Made by a program: the position numbers and the translations under genes | Shown here: piece by piece, positions 10,101 through 17,993 of the stretch | Layout of the letters: every line of letters begins with the position of its first letter | Position numbering within the stretch: the stretch's first letter is position 1 | Notes under the pieces: model-generated | What the model saw: the letters and a program-made list of their open reading frames with translations, nothing else | Databases searched by the model: none | Told to the model about the DNA's origin: nothing | Source: Clostridia bacterium | Lineage (GTDB): Bacteria; Bacillota; Clostridia; Christensenellales; Aristaeellaceae | Length of the DNA: 64,000 nt | Assembly (NCBI GenBank): GCA_017524725.1 | Contig: JAFXUZ010000004.1 | Coordinates: forward strand, 1 to 64,000 | Reading direction: 5' to 3'

Positions 10101-13100
10101 GTATCCCTGAACCAGGCGGGCGGCTGGAGCGCTTCCTTCGAAGGGCTTTATAAGAACACCGACGGCAAGCCGATCGCCTATACCTGGTCGGAAGACCCGG
10201 TCACGGGCTATGAATGCGCAAGCAGTCCGGATAAGGACGGAGACCCGTACCGTACCGTGCTGACCAACACCCACGAAATCGCAAAGGTCACGCTGACCGT
10301 TGAAAAGGTGTGGGACGACGACAACGACCGGGACGCCAAACGCCCCAGCGCCCTCACCGTGACCCTGTACGCCGACGGGAAGGAAGTCCGGACGGAGGAG
10401 CTGACCGCGGAGAACGACTGGAAGGCTGAGATTGAAGTCCCGGCGAATGAAAAGGGTGAACCTATCAGATATACCTGGGAAGAAAAAGGCGTGCAGTTCT
10501 ATACCCTGGGAGGAATGGAAACTGTAGGTACAGGGACTGTAATTACCAATATACATGTTCCGGCACTGACAAGGAGGACTGTAGTTAAGGAATGGGATGA
10601 CAACAACGATCAGGATGGGATTCGGCCCAAGTCCGTGTCAGTGTGGCTCATGGCCGATGGAGAGCATTTACAGGAAATTGTCCTGAACGAAGAAAACGGC
10701 TGGACCTATACGGCAGATAACCTGTATGTATATGATCAGGGAAGGAGCATCATCTATTCATGGGATGAGATACAGCCGGAAGGGTACGATAGGCCACATT
10801 ATTCCAGCAATGCCAACATTACCACTATTATTAACAAACATGAATCTGAAAAGCAGACCTTGTCCGTTGCTAAGGTATGGGATGACTGCAACGACCAGGA
10901 CGGCATCCGTCCTTCGAGCCTGCCGGTGACCCTGCTTGCGGACGGCGAAAAGGTCGGCACCGTGACCCTGGACGCCGGGAACGGCTGGATGGGCTCCGTC
11001 GCGGATCTGCCGGTGAACGCGGTCGGGAAGGCCATCGCCTATACCTGGGACGAAGGGAACGTTGAGGGCTACAGCCTGAGCGGCAGTGTCACCGGCGGCA
11101 CGAACACCGTGCTGACCAACACCCACAAGACTGAGGTCACCGTGGCTACGGTCACGAAGGTGTGGTTGGACGACGATAACCGGGACGGCATCCGTCCTGC
11201 GAGCGTCATCATGACCCTGTCCAATGGGACACAGGTCACCCTGGACGAAAACAATAACTGGACGGCTACGGCGGAAAATCTTCCGAAGTACAAGGACGGG
11301 CAGGAGATCGCCTACACCTGGACCGAAGGCGCCATTGAAGGCTACGAACAGACCGGCAGCGATACTGTCGGCACGGTGACCACCATCACCAATACCCACA
11401 GCATCGAGACCACCTCGGCGACGGTCGCCAAGGTGTGGGACGACGATAACGACCGTGACGGCATCCGTCCTGCGAGCGTCGTCATGACCCTGTCCGACGG
11501 CACGAAGGTCACCCTGGACGAAAGCAATAACTGGACGGCCACGGTGGACGGCCTGCCGAAGAACATGGACGGGCAGGAGATCGCCTACACCTGGACCGAA
11601 GACGCCGTTGAAGGTTACGAGCAGACCGGCAGCGAGACCGCCGGCACGGTGACCACCGTTACCAACACCCATGACGCTGCGAAGCAGACCCTGAGCGTCA
11701 CCAAGGTGTGGGACGACGGCAGCGACCAGGACGGCGTGCGTCCCGCGAGCCTGACGGTGACCCTGCTTGCGGACGGCGAAAAGGTCGGCACCGTGACCCT
11801 GGACGCCGGTAACGGCTGGACGGGATCTGTCGCGGACCTGCCGGTGAACGCGGTCGGGAAGGCCATCGCCTATACCTGGGACGAAGGGAACGTTGAGGGC
11901 TACAGCCTGAGCGGCAGTGTCACCAGCGGCACGAACACCGTGCTGACCAACACCCACGAGACCGCCAGCACGGTCGCGACGGTCACCAAGGTGTGGCTAG
12001 ACGACGATAACCGGGACGGCATCCGTCCTGCGAGCGTCGTCATGACCCTGTCCGACGGGACGAAGGTCACCCTGGACGAAAGCAATAACTGGACGGCCAC
12101 GGTGGAAAATCTTCCGAAGTATAAAGATGGGCAGGAGATCGCCTACACCTGGACTGAAGGCAATATTGAAGGCTACGAGCAGACCGGCATCGGGACCGCC
12201 GGCACGGTGACCACAATTACCAATGCCCACAGCATCGAGACCACCTCGGCGACGGTCGCCAAGGTTTGGGACGACGATAACGACCGGGACGGCATCCGTC
12301 CTGCGAGCGTTGTCATGACCCTGTCCGACGGCACGAAGGTCACCCTGGACGAAGGCAATAACTGGACGGCCACGGTGGACGGTCTGCCGAAGAACGAGGA
12401 CGGGCAGGAGATCGCCTACACCTGGACCGAAGACGCCGTTGAAGGTTACGAGCAGACCGGCAGCGAGACCGTCGGCACTGTGACCACCGTTACCAACACC
12501 CATGCCGCGGCGAAGCAGAACCTGAGCGTCACCAAGGTGTGGGACGACGGCAGCGACCAGGACGGCGTGCGTCCCGCGAGCCTGACGGTGACCCTGCTTG
12601 CGGACGGCGAAAAGGTCGGCGCCGTGACGCTGGACGCCGGGAACGGCTGGACGGGCTCCGTCGCGGATATGCCGGTGAATGCGGTCGGGAAGGCCATCGC
12701 CTATACCTGGGACGAAGGGAACGTTGAGGGCTACAGCCTGAGCGGCAGTGTCACCAGCGGCACGAACACCGTGCTGACCAACAGCCACAAGACTGAGGTC
12801 ACCCTGGCTACGGTCACCAAGGTGTGGCTGGACGACGATAACCGGGACGGCATTCGTCCGAAGAGTGTCGTCATGACCTTGTCCAATGGGACGGAAGTTA
12901 CCCTGGATAAGGATAATAACTGGACGGCCACGGTGGAAAATCTTCCGAAATATAAAGACGGGCAGGAGATCGCCTATACCTGGACCGAATGCGCCGTCGA
13001 GGAATATGAACAGACCAGCAATGAGACCGTCGGTACGGTGACCACCATCACCAATACTCACAGCATCGCGACTAAGTCTGTGACGGTAGTAAAGATATGG

Positions 13101-14222
13101 GATGACGGTGATAACAAAGATAGTATCCGGCCTGCAAGTGTCATGGTGACTGTGAACGGCGGAGATGTTACCCAAAGTGTAGAGCTGAAAGAAGAGAATG
13201 GCTGGACAGCTACTGTGGAAGGCTTGCCTGTACACCGGCACATAGGTGGAATCATAGGTTATGAATGGTCTGAAACAGTCGTTCCACCGGGCTATACCCT
13301 TATGCCCAGGAAGGTTGAAGGCGATGTAACGACCTTAACCAATGTTCATGAGATTGAAATGAGACCCCTCACCGTCCAGAAGGTCTGGGACGACAAGGAC
13401 AACCAGGACGGCAAGCGGCCGAAGGAGGTCACCGTGATCCTGAAGGCCGACGGGACCGAGATCGACAGGTTCAAGCTGAACGACGGTAATAAGTGGACGG
13501 CGGCTACGGAACCCCTGCCGGTATCCGCGGATGGCAAGGAAATCTCCTATACCTGGAGTGAAGAGAAAGTGCCTGCGGGATACACCCTGACCGTGAAGCA
13601 CGATCCGTCTACCGGGAAGACCGTACTCACCAATACCCACAAGCCCGAAACGATCCGCCTGACGGTGAAGAAGGAATGGAAGGACAGCAATTCCTCCAAA
13701 CGGCCGACTTCCGTCACGGTGTACCTGGTCAGCGGAAAAGAGCAGACCAGGTATACCCTGAGCCAGAAAGAAAACTGGACCAGGACGGTGGAGGTGCCCA
13801 GGTACCAGGACGGCAAGGAGATCCGGTATTCCTGGAAGGAAAGCAGCGTGTCCGGGTATAGTACCTCCGTCAAGACCCAAGGAAACGTGACGACCATCAC
13901 CAACACCAGGAAGAGCAGCGGCGGAGGCGGAGGCGGCGGTACGCCCAAGACCTACACGCTGACGATCAAGTACGTGTATGAGGACGGCAAGACAGCCTCG
14001 AAGACCTACACCGCCACCTACCAGAAAGGCAAGACTTACAGCGTCACCAGCCCGGTCATCGACGGTTATACCGCCTCCGAAAAGACGGTGAAGGGCACTA
14101 TGCCCGCAGAGAACGTGACCCTGACCGTGACCTATACCCGCAACGCCGAGCCGACTGCCGATCCCGATACGCCGCTGGGCTTCGGTGTGATCTACTTCAA
14201 CGTGGGCGACTGCCTGGAGTGA
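7200..14222 (+). CDS. Class B sortase fused to ~21 Cna-B domains and a MucBP-like C-terminus
   Basis: 2340 residues from ATG 7200, chosen because AAAGGAGG ends a few bases upstream; a GTG at 7134 in the same frame has no such site. Order: cytoplasmic N-terminus (1-32), membrane helix (about 33-57), class B sortase domain (about 70-270) with YPVVQG, YGHHM (His158), LSTC (Cys252) and RRVVIG (Arg260/261), then about 21 tandem Cna-B repeats of roughly 90 residues each. The repeats have the pattern KVWDD..DGIRP..YTWTE..TNTH, whose Lys, Glu and Asn are those that form isopeptide bonds. A Gly-rich linker and a MucBP-like domain (about 2255-2315) follow, then the tail DTPLGFGVIYFNVGDCLE. There is no C-terminal membrane anchor, so the helix near residue 45 holds it to the membrane with the repeats outside. 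It is the only sortase in the window and presumably acts on the two upstream xPTG proteins. Confidence 0.9.
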   Translation: MADHDDLKNPEPHAAPTKTLTDKVIELALSAGGGAVTLVSGLLAAALIMYSGYVLYDTFATERAASSSAWDLLQYRPEILENPEASLDPSALAAINSDYRAWLTVYDTAIDYPVVQGKDDYYYAYHDIYGESSLTGAIYLAAGNSPDFSDDYNLVYGHHMDNGAMFGGLDHMSGSETGVIIAGNMIYDVKFFAVVNTDAYEHRIYNVGDRMNDVLDFLRSGGEGGVGVGTEVIYFNEEAAADAEKLIALSTCFDVTTSGRRVVIGKMTPRVITKEVTVTKAWEDNNDQDGIRPSSIAVTANDGTRAVLKAEENWTVTLTLPKYDNAGEIRYTWTEDAVPEGYKLTGNKTEGDSTTLTNTHEPAVTEATVKKVWNDGEDQDGIRPASLAVTLSNGTPVTLSEDNGWTATVTDLPKNAGGVPIEYAWTEAETEGYTLTDTFVDGTVTTLTNTHEPAVTEATVKKVWNDANDQDGIRPASLAVTLSDGTEVTLSPENNWTATVPSLPVNAGGKPIEYTWTEAGIEGYTLTGTSVNGTVTTLTNTHDPAVKTVTVTKVWDDADDQDSIRPGAITVTLNADGEAMRTVTLYEAEGWSVTVEDLDVYAAGKEIAYTWTEDRVPDGYALTGIVTNGDRTTVTNRHDTDTTVATVVKVWDDDNNRDGLRPDGVTMVLYADEQPAAGIDPVILNEGNGWTATLNGLQMNADGKEIVYTWQEIPVPDGYAADIKRDGTVTTVTNKHIPDKADQTVTKVWDDNNDQDGIRPDSVRATLLADGEFVTEVTLDETGEWSAAVKDLPVNAGGKAIAYTWTEDVPEGYQAKVSAGETAGTAVITNTHTPETATLTLKKVWNDDNNRDGVRPASVKATLYADWEEAARLTLTKENNWTASTGPLPVYAGGKAIEYTWEEDAGPYYDLTGIDTADGVTTLTNTHTPETVTVSVQKVWNDDEDRDRMRPSSVTVRLVADGTEFTRVSLNQAGGWSASFEGLYKNTDGKPIAYTWSEDPVTGYECASSPDKDGDPYRTVLTNTHEIAKVTLTVEKVWDDDNDRDAKRPSALTVTLYADGKEVRTEELTAENDWKAEIEVPANEKGEPIRYTWEEKGVQFYTLGGMETVGTGTVITNIHVPALTRRTVVKEWDDNNDQDGIRPKSVSVWLMADGEHLQEIVLNEENGWTYTADNLYVYDQGRSIIYSWDEIQPEGYDRPHYSSNANITTIINKHESEKQTLSVAKVWDDCNDQDGIRPSSLPVTLLADGEKVGTVTLDAGNGWMGSVADLPVNAVGKAIAYTWDEGNVEGYSLSGSVTGGTNTVLTNTHKTEVTVATVTKVWLDDDNRDGIRPASVIMTLSNGTQVTLDENNNWTATAENLPKYKDGQEIAYTWTEGAIEGYEQTGSDTVGTVTTITNTHSIETTSATVAKVWDDDNDRDGIRPASVVMTLSDGTKVTLDESNNWTATVDGLPKNMDGQEIAYTWTEDAVEGYEQTGSETAGTVTTVTNTHDAAKQTLSVTKVWDDGSDQDGVRPASLTVTLLADGEKVGTVTLDAGNGWTGSVADLPVNAVGKAIAYTWDEGNVEGYSLSGSVTSGTNTVLTNTHETASTVATVTKVWLDDDNRDGIRPASVVMTLSDGTKVTLDESNNWTATVENLPKYKDGQEIAYTWTEGNIEGYEQTGIGTAGTVTTITNAHSIETTSATVAKVWDDDNDRDGIRPASVVMTLSDGTKVTLDEGNNWTATVDGLPKNEDGQEIAYTWTEDAVEGYEQTGSETVGTVTTVTNTHAAAKQNLSVTKVWDDGSDQDGVRPASLTVTLLADGEKVGAVTLDAGNGWTGSVADMPVNAVGKAIAYTWDEGNVEGYSLSGSVTSGTNTVLTNSHKTEVTLATVTKVWLDDDNRDGIRPKSVVMTLSNGTEVTLDKDNNWTATVENLPKYKDGQEIAYTWTECAVEEYEQTSNETVGTVTTITNTHSIATKSVTVVKIWDDGDNKDSIRPASVMVTVNGGDVTQSVELKEENGWTATVEGLPVHRHIGGIIGYEWSETVVPPGYTLMPRKVEGDVTTLTNVHEIEMRPLTVQKVWDDKDNQDGKRPKEVTVILKADGTEIDRFKLNDGNKWTAATEPLPVSADGKEISYTWSEEKVPAGYTLTVKHDPSTGKTVLTNTHKPETIRLTVKKEWKDSNSSKRPTSVTVYLVSGKEQTRYTLSQKENWTRTVEVPRYQDGKEIRYSWKESSVSGYSTSVKTQGNVTTITNTRKSSGGGGGGGTPKTYTLTIKYVYEDGKTASKTYTATYQKGKTYSVTSPVIDGYTASEKTVKGTMPAENVTLTVTYTRNAEPTADPDTPLGFGVIYFNVGDCLE
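8018..13912 (+). repeat. Tandem array of ~21 Cna-B-encoding units (~270 bp each)
   Basis: Units begin at each VxKxWxD segment. I count 21 by eye, each ending in TNTH or a close variant. Units 2-3, 12-13, 15-16 and 18 are near-identical in parts; others are diverged. Units 10 (about 10501-10850) and 19 (about 13061-13370) use much more AT-rich codons than their neighbours. Confidence 0.85.
10851..13070 (+). repeat. Higher-order 831-bp repeat inside the Cna-B array (about 2.7 copies)
   Basis: Three consecutive Cna-B units form a block that recurs with an exact 831-bp period. AAGCAGACC/AAC at 10851, 11682 and 12513, and GCATCGAG at 11401 and 12232, fall in step. The third copy loses similarity where its third unit should begin, close to 13070. 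Confidence 0.9.
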
Positions 14223-14232
14223 TCCCGCATGC

Positions 14233-14268
14233 GCCGCCCCTCCCGCCGAAAAAGCGGGAGCGGGCGGC
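14233..14268 (+). terminator. GC-rich hairpin after the sortase fusion gene, no T-run
   Basis: CTCCCGC (14240-14246) pairs with GCGGGAG (14254-14260) around CGAAAAA, and the stem extends by seven more pairs after a one-base bulge. No uridine tract follows, so termination would be weak or factor-dependent. Confidence 0.4.
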
Positions 14269-14302
14269 GGCGGGACGCGCCTGACCCGAGAAAGGAACGC
14301 CT

Positions 14303-16192
14303 ATGGAAAGGTTTTTCTTGAATTTGCCATCGGCCGCGAGCCGAAGGGGGCATTCTGATGATAAGCGCCGCCTGCATACCCGGCTCTGCGCCCTGATGGC
14401 AGCGGCAGCCCTTTTAGCCGTCCTTTTTCCGACAGCTTCTTTGGCACAGGAGGACCGCCTGGTGGTGGGCAATCCCACCCCGATGCGCGGGGAGTTCTTC
14501 ACCGAGCTGTGGGGGGACGCCACGTCGGACATCGACGTGCGGCAGCTGCTGCACGGATACGACCTGATCATGTGGGATGCTGAAGGGATCAGGTTCACCG
14601 TGGACCCGACGGTGGTCGTCGATTGGTCCTGGGAAGAGAACAAGGCGGGGGACCACGTGTTCACCTTTATCCTCAGCGACGAATTGATCTGGTCCGACGG
14701 GGAACAGATCACGGCATGGGATTATGCCTTCTCTTATCTCTTCTGCCTGTCGCCAGTGCTTGAGGAGATCGGCGCGCGGCCGCTCCGCATCGAGCCCCTG
14801 GCGGGTTACCGTGAGTACATCGAGGAAGGCGCGCCGCTTTACGGCGTCCAGGTGCCCTCCGACGATACCCTGGTGCTGACGCTGGACCATGAATACCTGC
14901 CGTTTTTCTATGAGATGGGCCTGCTGAGGTGCAATCCCTATCCCATTTCCGTGATCGCCCCGGGTGTGGAGGTCAGGGACGACGGCGAAGGGGTGTTCCT
15001 TTGCAACATCGAGGATCCGGACGGGGAACCGCTCTTCACGGCGGACCTCCTGCGCAAGACCGTCCTCGACCCGGAAACGGGATATATGTCCCATCCTTCC
15101 GTGGTTTCCGGGCCTTATATGCTGACATCCTGGGATGGGGTGACGGCTGAATTCGAGATCAACCCGTTTTACAAGGGGAACGCGGAGGGAGAATATCCTT
15201 CCATCGCGCGCCTCACCTATACCCTGGCCGAAAACGATACCATGATCGACGAACTGGTGGCCGGGGAATTCGGCCTTTTGAACAAGGTGACCCGGATGGA
15301 TACCATCATGGACGGGCTGGAAAGGATGTACGGTGAGGGTTATTCCGTGACCGACTATCCGCGGACCGGGCTTTTCTTCCTGAGCTTTGCGTGCGAGAAG
15401 CCCACGGTCACCTCCGCCGCGGTGCGGAAAGCCATTGCCTGGTGCATGGACAGGGACCAGCTGACGGCGGATTACGCCGGGGATTTCGGCGTGTGCGTGG
15501 ACGGCTGGTACGGCATCGGCCAGTGGATGTACCAGATCGCCTCCGGTGAGATCGCCGCCCCCAAAGGATGCGAGGGGATCGGCCTGGACAGCCTGGTCCA
15601 CTATGAGCCGGATCCGGATTCGGCCGCTTATATCCTGGAGGAGGACGGCTGGTTCCTGAACGCCGACGGCCTGAGGGAAAAGGACGGCGTGGTGCTGGAC
15701 CTGAAACTGCTTTATCCCGAGGGGAACAATATCGCCGTATCCCTCCAGGAGAATATGATCGACATCCTTCAGGAAGTCGGTATCCGTATAACGATGGAAG
15801 CGATCCCGATGGCGGACCTTTTGTCCCAGTGGTACCAACAGGAGGAACGGGAGGCCGACATGTTCTGCCTGGGCTCCAATTTCTATCCGGTCTTCGAACC
15901 TTCCGTGCACTTTAAGGCTGACGGCAGCTGGGCGTATACGAACCTTGTGGACAAAAAGCTTTACGACGCCGCCGTCGCTATGCGGACCACCCAGCCGGGA
16001 GACGTCGCGGGATATATGCAGAACTGGCTCAAATTCCAGGAGCGGTTCAACGACATCCTGCCGATGATCCCGATCTACGGCAACTACTATGTGGATTTTT
16101 ACACTTCCTATCTTGCGAACTACAGGGTCGAGGTAAGGATGACCTGGAGCGACGCCATCGTCGGCGCCTGGCTGGACTGGCCGGAGGAATAA
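14303..16192 (+). CDS. Family 5 extracellular solute-binding protein (peptide/oligopeptide ABC uptake)
   Basis: 629 residues. The N-terminus has a long basic stretch before a hydrophobic signal segment (about 29-46), with a cleavage site near SLA-QED. There is no lipobox cysteine, unusual for a Gram-positive binding protein. The mature part follows the SBP_bac_5 layout: VVVDWSWEENKAGDHVFTF, LIWSDGEQITAWDYAFS, then PSDDTLVLTL, the early core and AVRKAIAWCMDRDQL typical of OppA/DppA proteins. It should deliver peptides to an ABC permease, but no permease gene is adjacent. Seventeen bases downstream lies pyroglutamyl peptidase, which suggests a peptide-scavenging pair. ATG 14303 has AAAGGA upstream. 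Confidence 0.85.
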   Translation: MERFFLNLPSAASRRGHSDDKRRLHTRLCALMAAAALLAVLFPTASLAQEDRLVVGNPTPMRGEFFTELWGDATSDIDVRQLLHGYDLIMWDAEGIRFTVDPTVVVDWSWEENKAGDHVFTFILSDELIWSDGEQITAWDYAFSYLFCLSPVLEEIGARPLRIEPLAGYREYIEEGAPLYGVQVPSDDTLVLTLDHEYLPFFYEMGLLRCNPYPISVIAPGVEVRDDGEGVFLCNIEDPDGEPLFTADLLRKTVLDPETGYMSHPSVVSGPYMLTSWDGVTAEFEINPFYKGNAEGEYPSIARLTYTLAENDTMIDELVAGEFGLLNKVTRMDTIMDGLERMYGEGYSVTDYPRTGLFFLSFACEKPTVTSAAVRKAIAWCMDRDQLTADYAGDFGVCVDGWYGIGQWMYQIASGEIAAPKGCEGIGLDSLVHYEPDPDSAAYILEEDGWFLNADGLREKDGVVLDLKLLYPEGNNIAVSLQENMIDILQEVGIRITMEAIPMADLLSQWYQQEEREADMFCLGSNFYPVFEPSVHFKADGSWAYTNLVDKKLYDAAVAMRTTQPGDVAGYMQNWLKFQERFNDILPMIPIYGNYYVDFYTSYLANYRVEVRMTWSDAIVGAWLDWPEE

Positions 16193-16209
16193 ATTCACAG
16201 GGAGGGAAT

Positions 16210-16857
16210 ATGACCCGCAGAGTGCTGATTACGGGGTTTGAGCCCTTCGGAGGAAAACATACCAACGCATCATGGGAGGCGGTCCGCCGCCTGCCCGGCC
16301 GGGACGGGGACATAGAGATATGTCCCCGTCTTTTGCCGGTGGAATACCGGGAGGCCGGAAAGCGCCTGCTGGCGGCGGCGGAAGAGATAAAGCCCGATCT
16401 GATCGTCTGCACCGGCGTCGCCAGCGGCAGGGATGCGATCACCCCGGAACGCATTGCGGTCAACTGGCGCAGCGCCGCCATCCCAGACAATGCGGGCAGG
16501 ACAGCAGCGGGGGAAACCATCGATCCGGCCGGTCCTGACGGGATTTTCACCCGCCTTAAGGTGGAGGATATGGTACGGGACCTGCGCTCGGCAGGGCTGC
16601 CCGCCGCGGTGTCCTTCACCGCGGGGACCTTTGTGTGCAATGACGTGTTTTACCAGCTGATGCTTTACGGCCCGGACGTGCCCCGGGGTTTTATCCATGT
16701 GCCGACGGAGGAAAGGCTTTCAAGCGACAAATGCCGCGACGGACTGATGATATGCCTGAGGACAGAGTGGAGAGCGGAGAGTGAAGAGTGGAGAGTGAAG
16801 AGTGAAGAGTGGAGAGTGAAGAGCGGAGATATGCCGGCTGCGCCGGCCTTGGCCTGA
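16210..16857 (+). CDS. pcp: Pyroglutamyl-peptidase I (pyrrolidone-carboxylate peptidase)
   Basis: 215-residue cytoplasmic cysteine peptidase (C15) that removes N-terminal pyroglutamate from peptides. The catalytic triad is visible: Glu80 (ITPERIA), Cys143 (AGTFVCNDV) and His163 (GFIHVPTEE). The N-terminal ITGFEPFGG motif is standard. ATG 16210 follows GGGAGGG. It probably shares a transcript with the peptide-binding protein just upstream. The last ~35 residues (from EWRAESEEW) are encoded by a purine-rich minisatellite and have replaced the normal C-terminus, after all catalytic residues, so activity may survive. Confidence 0.93.
   Translation: MTRRVLITGFEPFGGKHTNASWEAVRRLPGRDGDIEICPRLLPVEYREAGKRLLAAAEEIKPDLIVCTGVASGRDAITPERIAVNWRSAAIPDNAGRTAAGETIDPAGPDGIFTRLKVEDMVRDLRSAGLPAAVSFTAGTFVCNDVFYQLMLYGPDVPRGFIHVPTEERLSSDKCRDGLMICLRTEWRAESEEWRVKSEEWRVKSGDMPAAPALA
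16764..16829 (+). repeat. Purine-rich minisatellite at the 3' end of pcp
   Basis: Seven-base units of the type AGAGTGG, AGAGTGA and GAGCGGA are repeated about nine times. They encode the SEEWRVK repeat at the C-terminus of pyroglutamyl peptidase. Confidence 0.85.
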
Positions 16858-16943
16858 CCAGTCTGACGGAATGGTTTCCGGTGTTCCGGGCCCCGGTACG
16901 GGGAAGGCTTGCAGGTGGACATGCTGCGAACGCAGGACGGGGC

Positions 16944-17880
16944 GACGACCTCATTCGGCCGCGCCGCGGCCACCGTCCGGGGCTGCCGCCCGCCCTTCGC
17001 TGAAAACAGTCCACCGGACTTTTTTCCGGGCGCTCCGGGCCCCCAACCGGGGGAAGGCAACACGGGCTGCCGCCCGCCCTTCGCTGAAAACAGTGCACCG
17101 GACTTTTATCCGGGTGCACCGGGCCCCCAACCGGTGGAAGGCAATACGGGCTGCCGCCCGCCCTTCGCTGAGAACATTCTGCCGGAATGGTCATAGACAC
17201 TGTGGCATCTTTAGGCTTGCAGCAAGGAAGACCCCGTAAGCCTTCCCCGGGATGGGTCTTGTCATGGGGTGTCGGCGTTAGCCGACGGGGTGTCCCATGA
17301 CGTGGATGCGAACGCAGTGAGCAGACGGATGAGGTCGTCTGCCTGGCACGAATCTGCGGGCAGGATAGAAAGCGATGACAGGCTAGCTATCCTCTGCAGT
17401 GAAGGCGCTGTGCTGGGGGGAGACGACCTCATCCGGCCGCTTTGCGGCCACCGTCCTGGGCTGCCGCCCGCCCTTCGCTGAAAACAGTCCACCGGACTTT
17501 TTTCCGGGCGCTCCGGGCCCCCAACCGGGGGAAGGCAACACGGGCTGCCGCCCGCCTTATGTTGTACAGAGGCTGGTCATAATCCATGAGCCAAAATGCT
17601 TCAAACTTGTTCAACCGACAAGGAAGACCCTGTAAGCCTTCCCCGGGATGGGGCTTGTCATGGGGTGTCGGCGTTAGCCGACGGGGTGTCCCATGACGTG
17701 GATGCGAACGCAGTGAGCAGACGGATGAGGTCGTCTGCCTGGCACGCATCTGCAGGCAGGATAGGAAGCGGTGATGGGGTCTCCTCTGCAGGTGAAGGCA
17801 CTGTGCCGGGGGGCGACGACCTCATCCGGCCGCTTTGCGGCCACCTTCCCCAACCCGGGGAAGACAATCCAGGCTGCGCC
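16944..17880. repeat. Modular non-coding repeat array between pcp and the GH3 gene
   Basis: The whole 16858-17993 gap lacks a convincing gene. Module D is 84 bp (starting GGCTGCCGCCCGCCC) and recurs at 16981, 17065 and 17149 (third copy truncated), then at 17459 and 17543 (truncated). A larger A-to-C block, about 235 bp, occurs at 17224-17460 and again 396 bp later at 17620-17855. Each copy holds the hairpin GTCATGGG..GTCGGC-GTTA-GCCGAC..CCCATGAC (17261-17301 and 17657-17697) and an inverted pair GGATGAGGTCGTCT / AGACGACCTCATCC. Module C (GACGACCTCAT) also occurs alone at 16944. Consistent with REP- or MITE-like elements; no transposase is present. Confidence 0.8.
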
Positions 17881-17930
17881 TGCCTCTTTCACTGCCCGTG
17901 TTCGTGATATTGATTGCTGCCTGTATTACA

Positions 17931-17978
17931 AAAAGAGACAAAAGAACGCCTCCGCGGATCACAAGGACCGCGGAGGCG
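17931..17978 (-). terminator. Rho-independent terminator of the GH3 operon
   Basis: On the minus strand an 11-bp stem (CGCCTCCGCGG with CCGCGGAGGCG, 17947-17957 and 17968-17978) is followed by the T-rich run TTCTTTTGTCTCTTTTT. Confidence 0.8.
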
Positions 17979-17993
17979 CAATCATATCCGGCT

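Noticed and set aside
8018-13912. CRISPR array
   Set aside because: The repeats are ~270 bp coding units without short constant spacers; they translate into Cna-B domains.
17224-17855. tRNA or riboswitch in the hairpin repeats
   Set aside because: The hairpins are simple palindromes; no cloverleaf, no anticodon arm and no conserved riboswitch core are seen, and the gene downstream points the other way.
16858-17993. Protein-coding genes in the repeat array
   Set aside because: Several frames of 60-120 codons exist on both strands, but they follow the repeat modules, lack ribosome-binding sites and have no recognisable domains.
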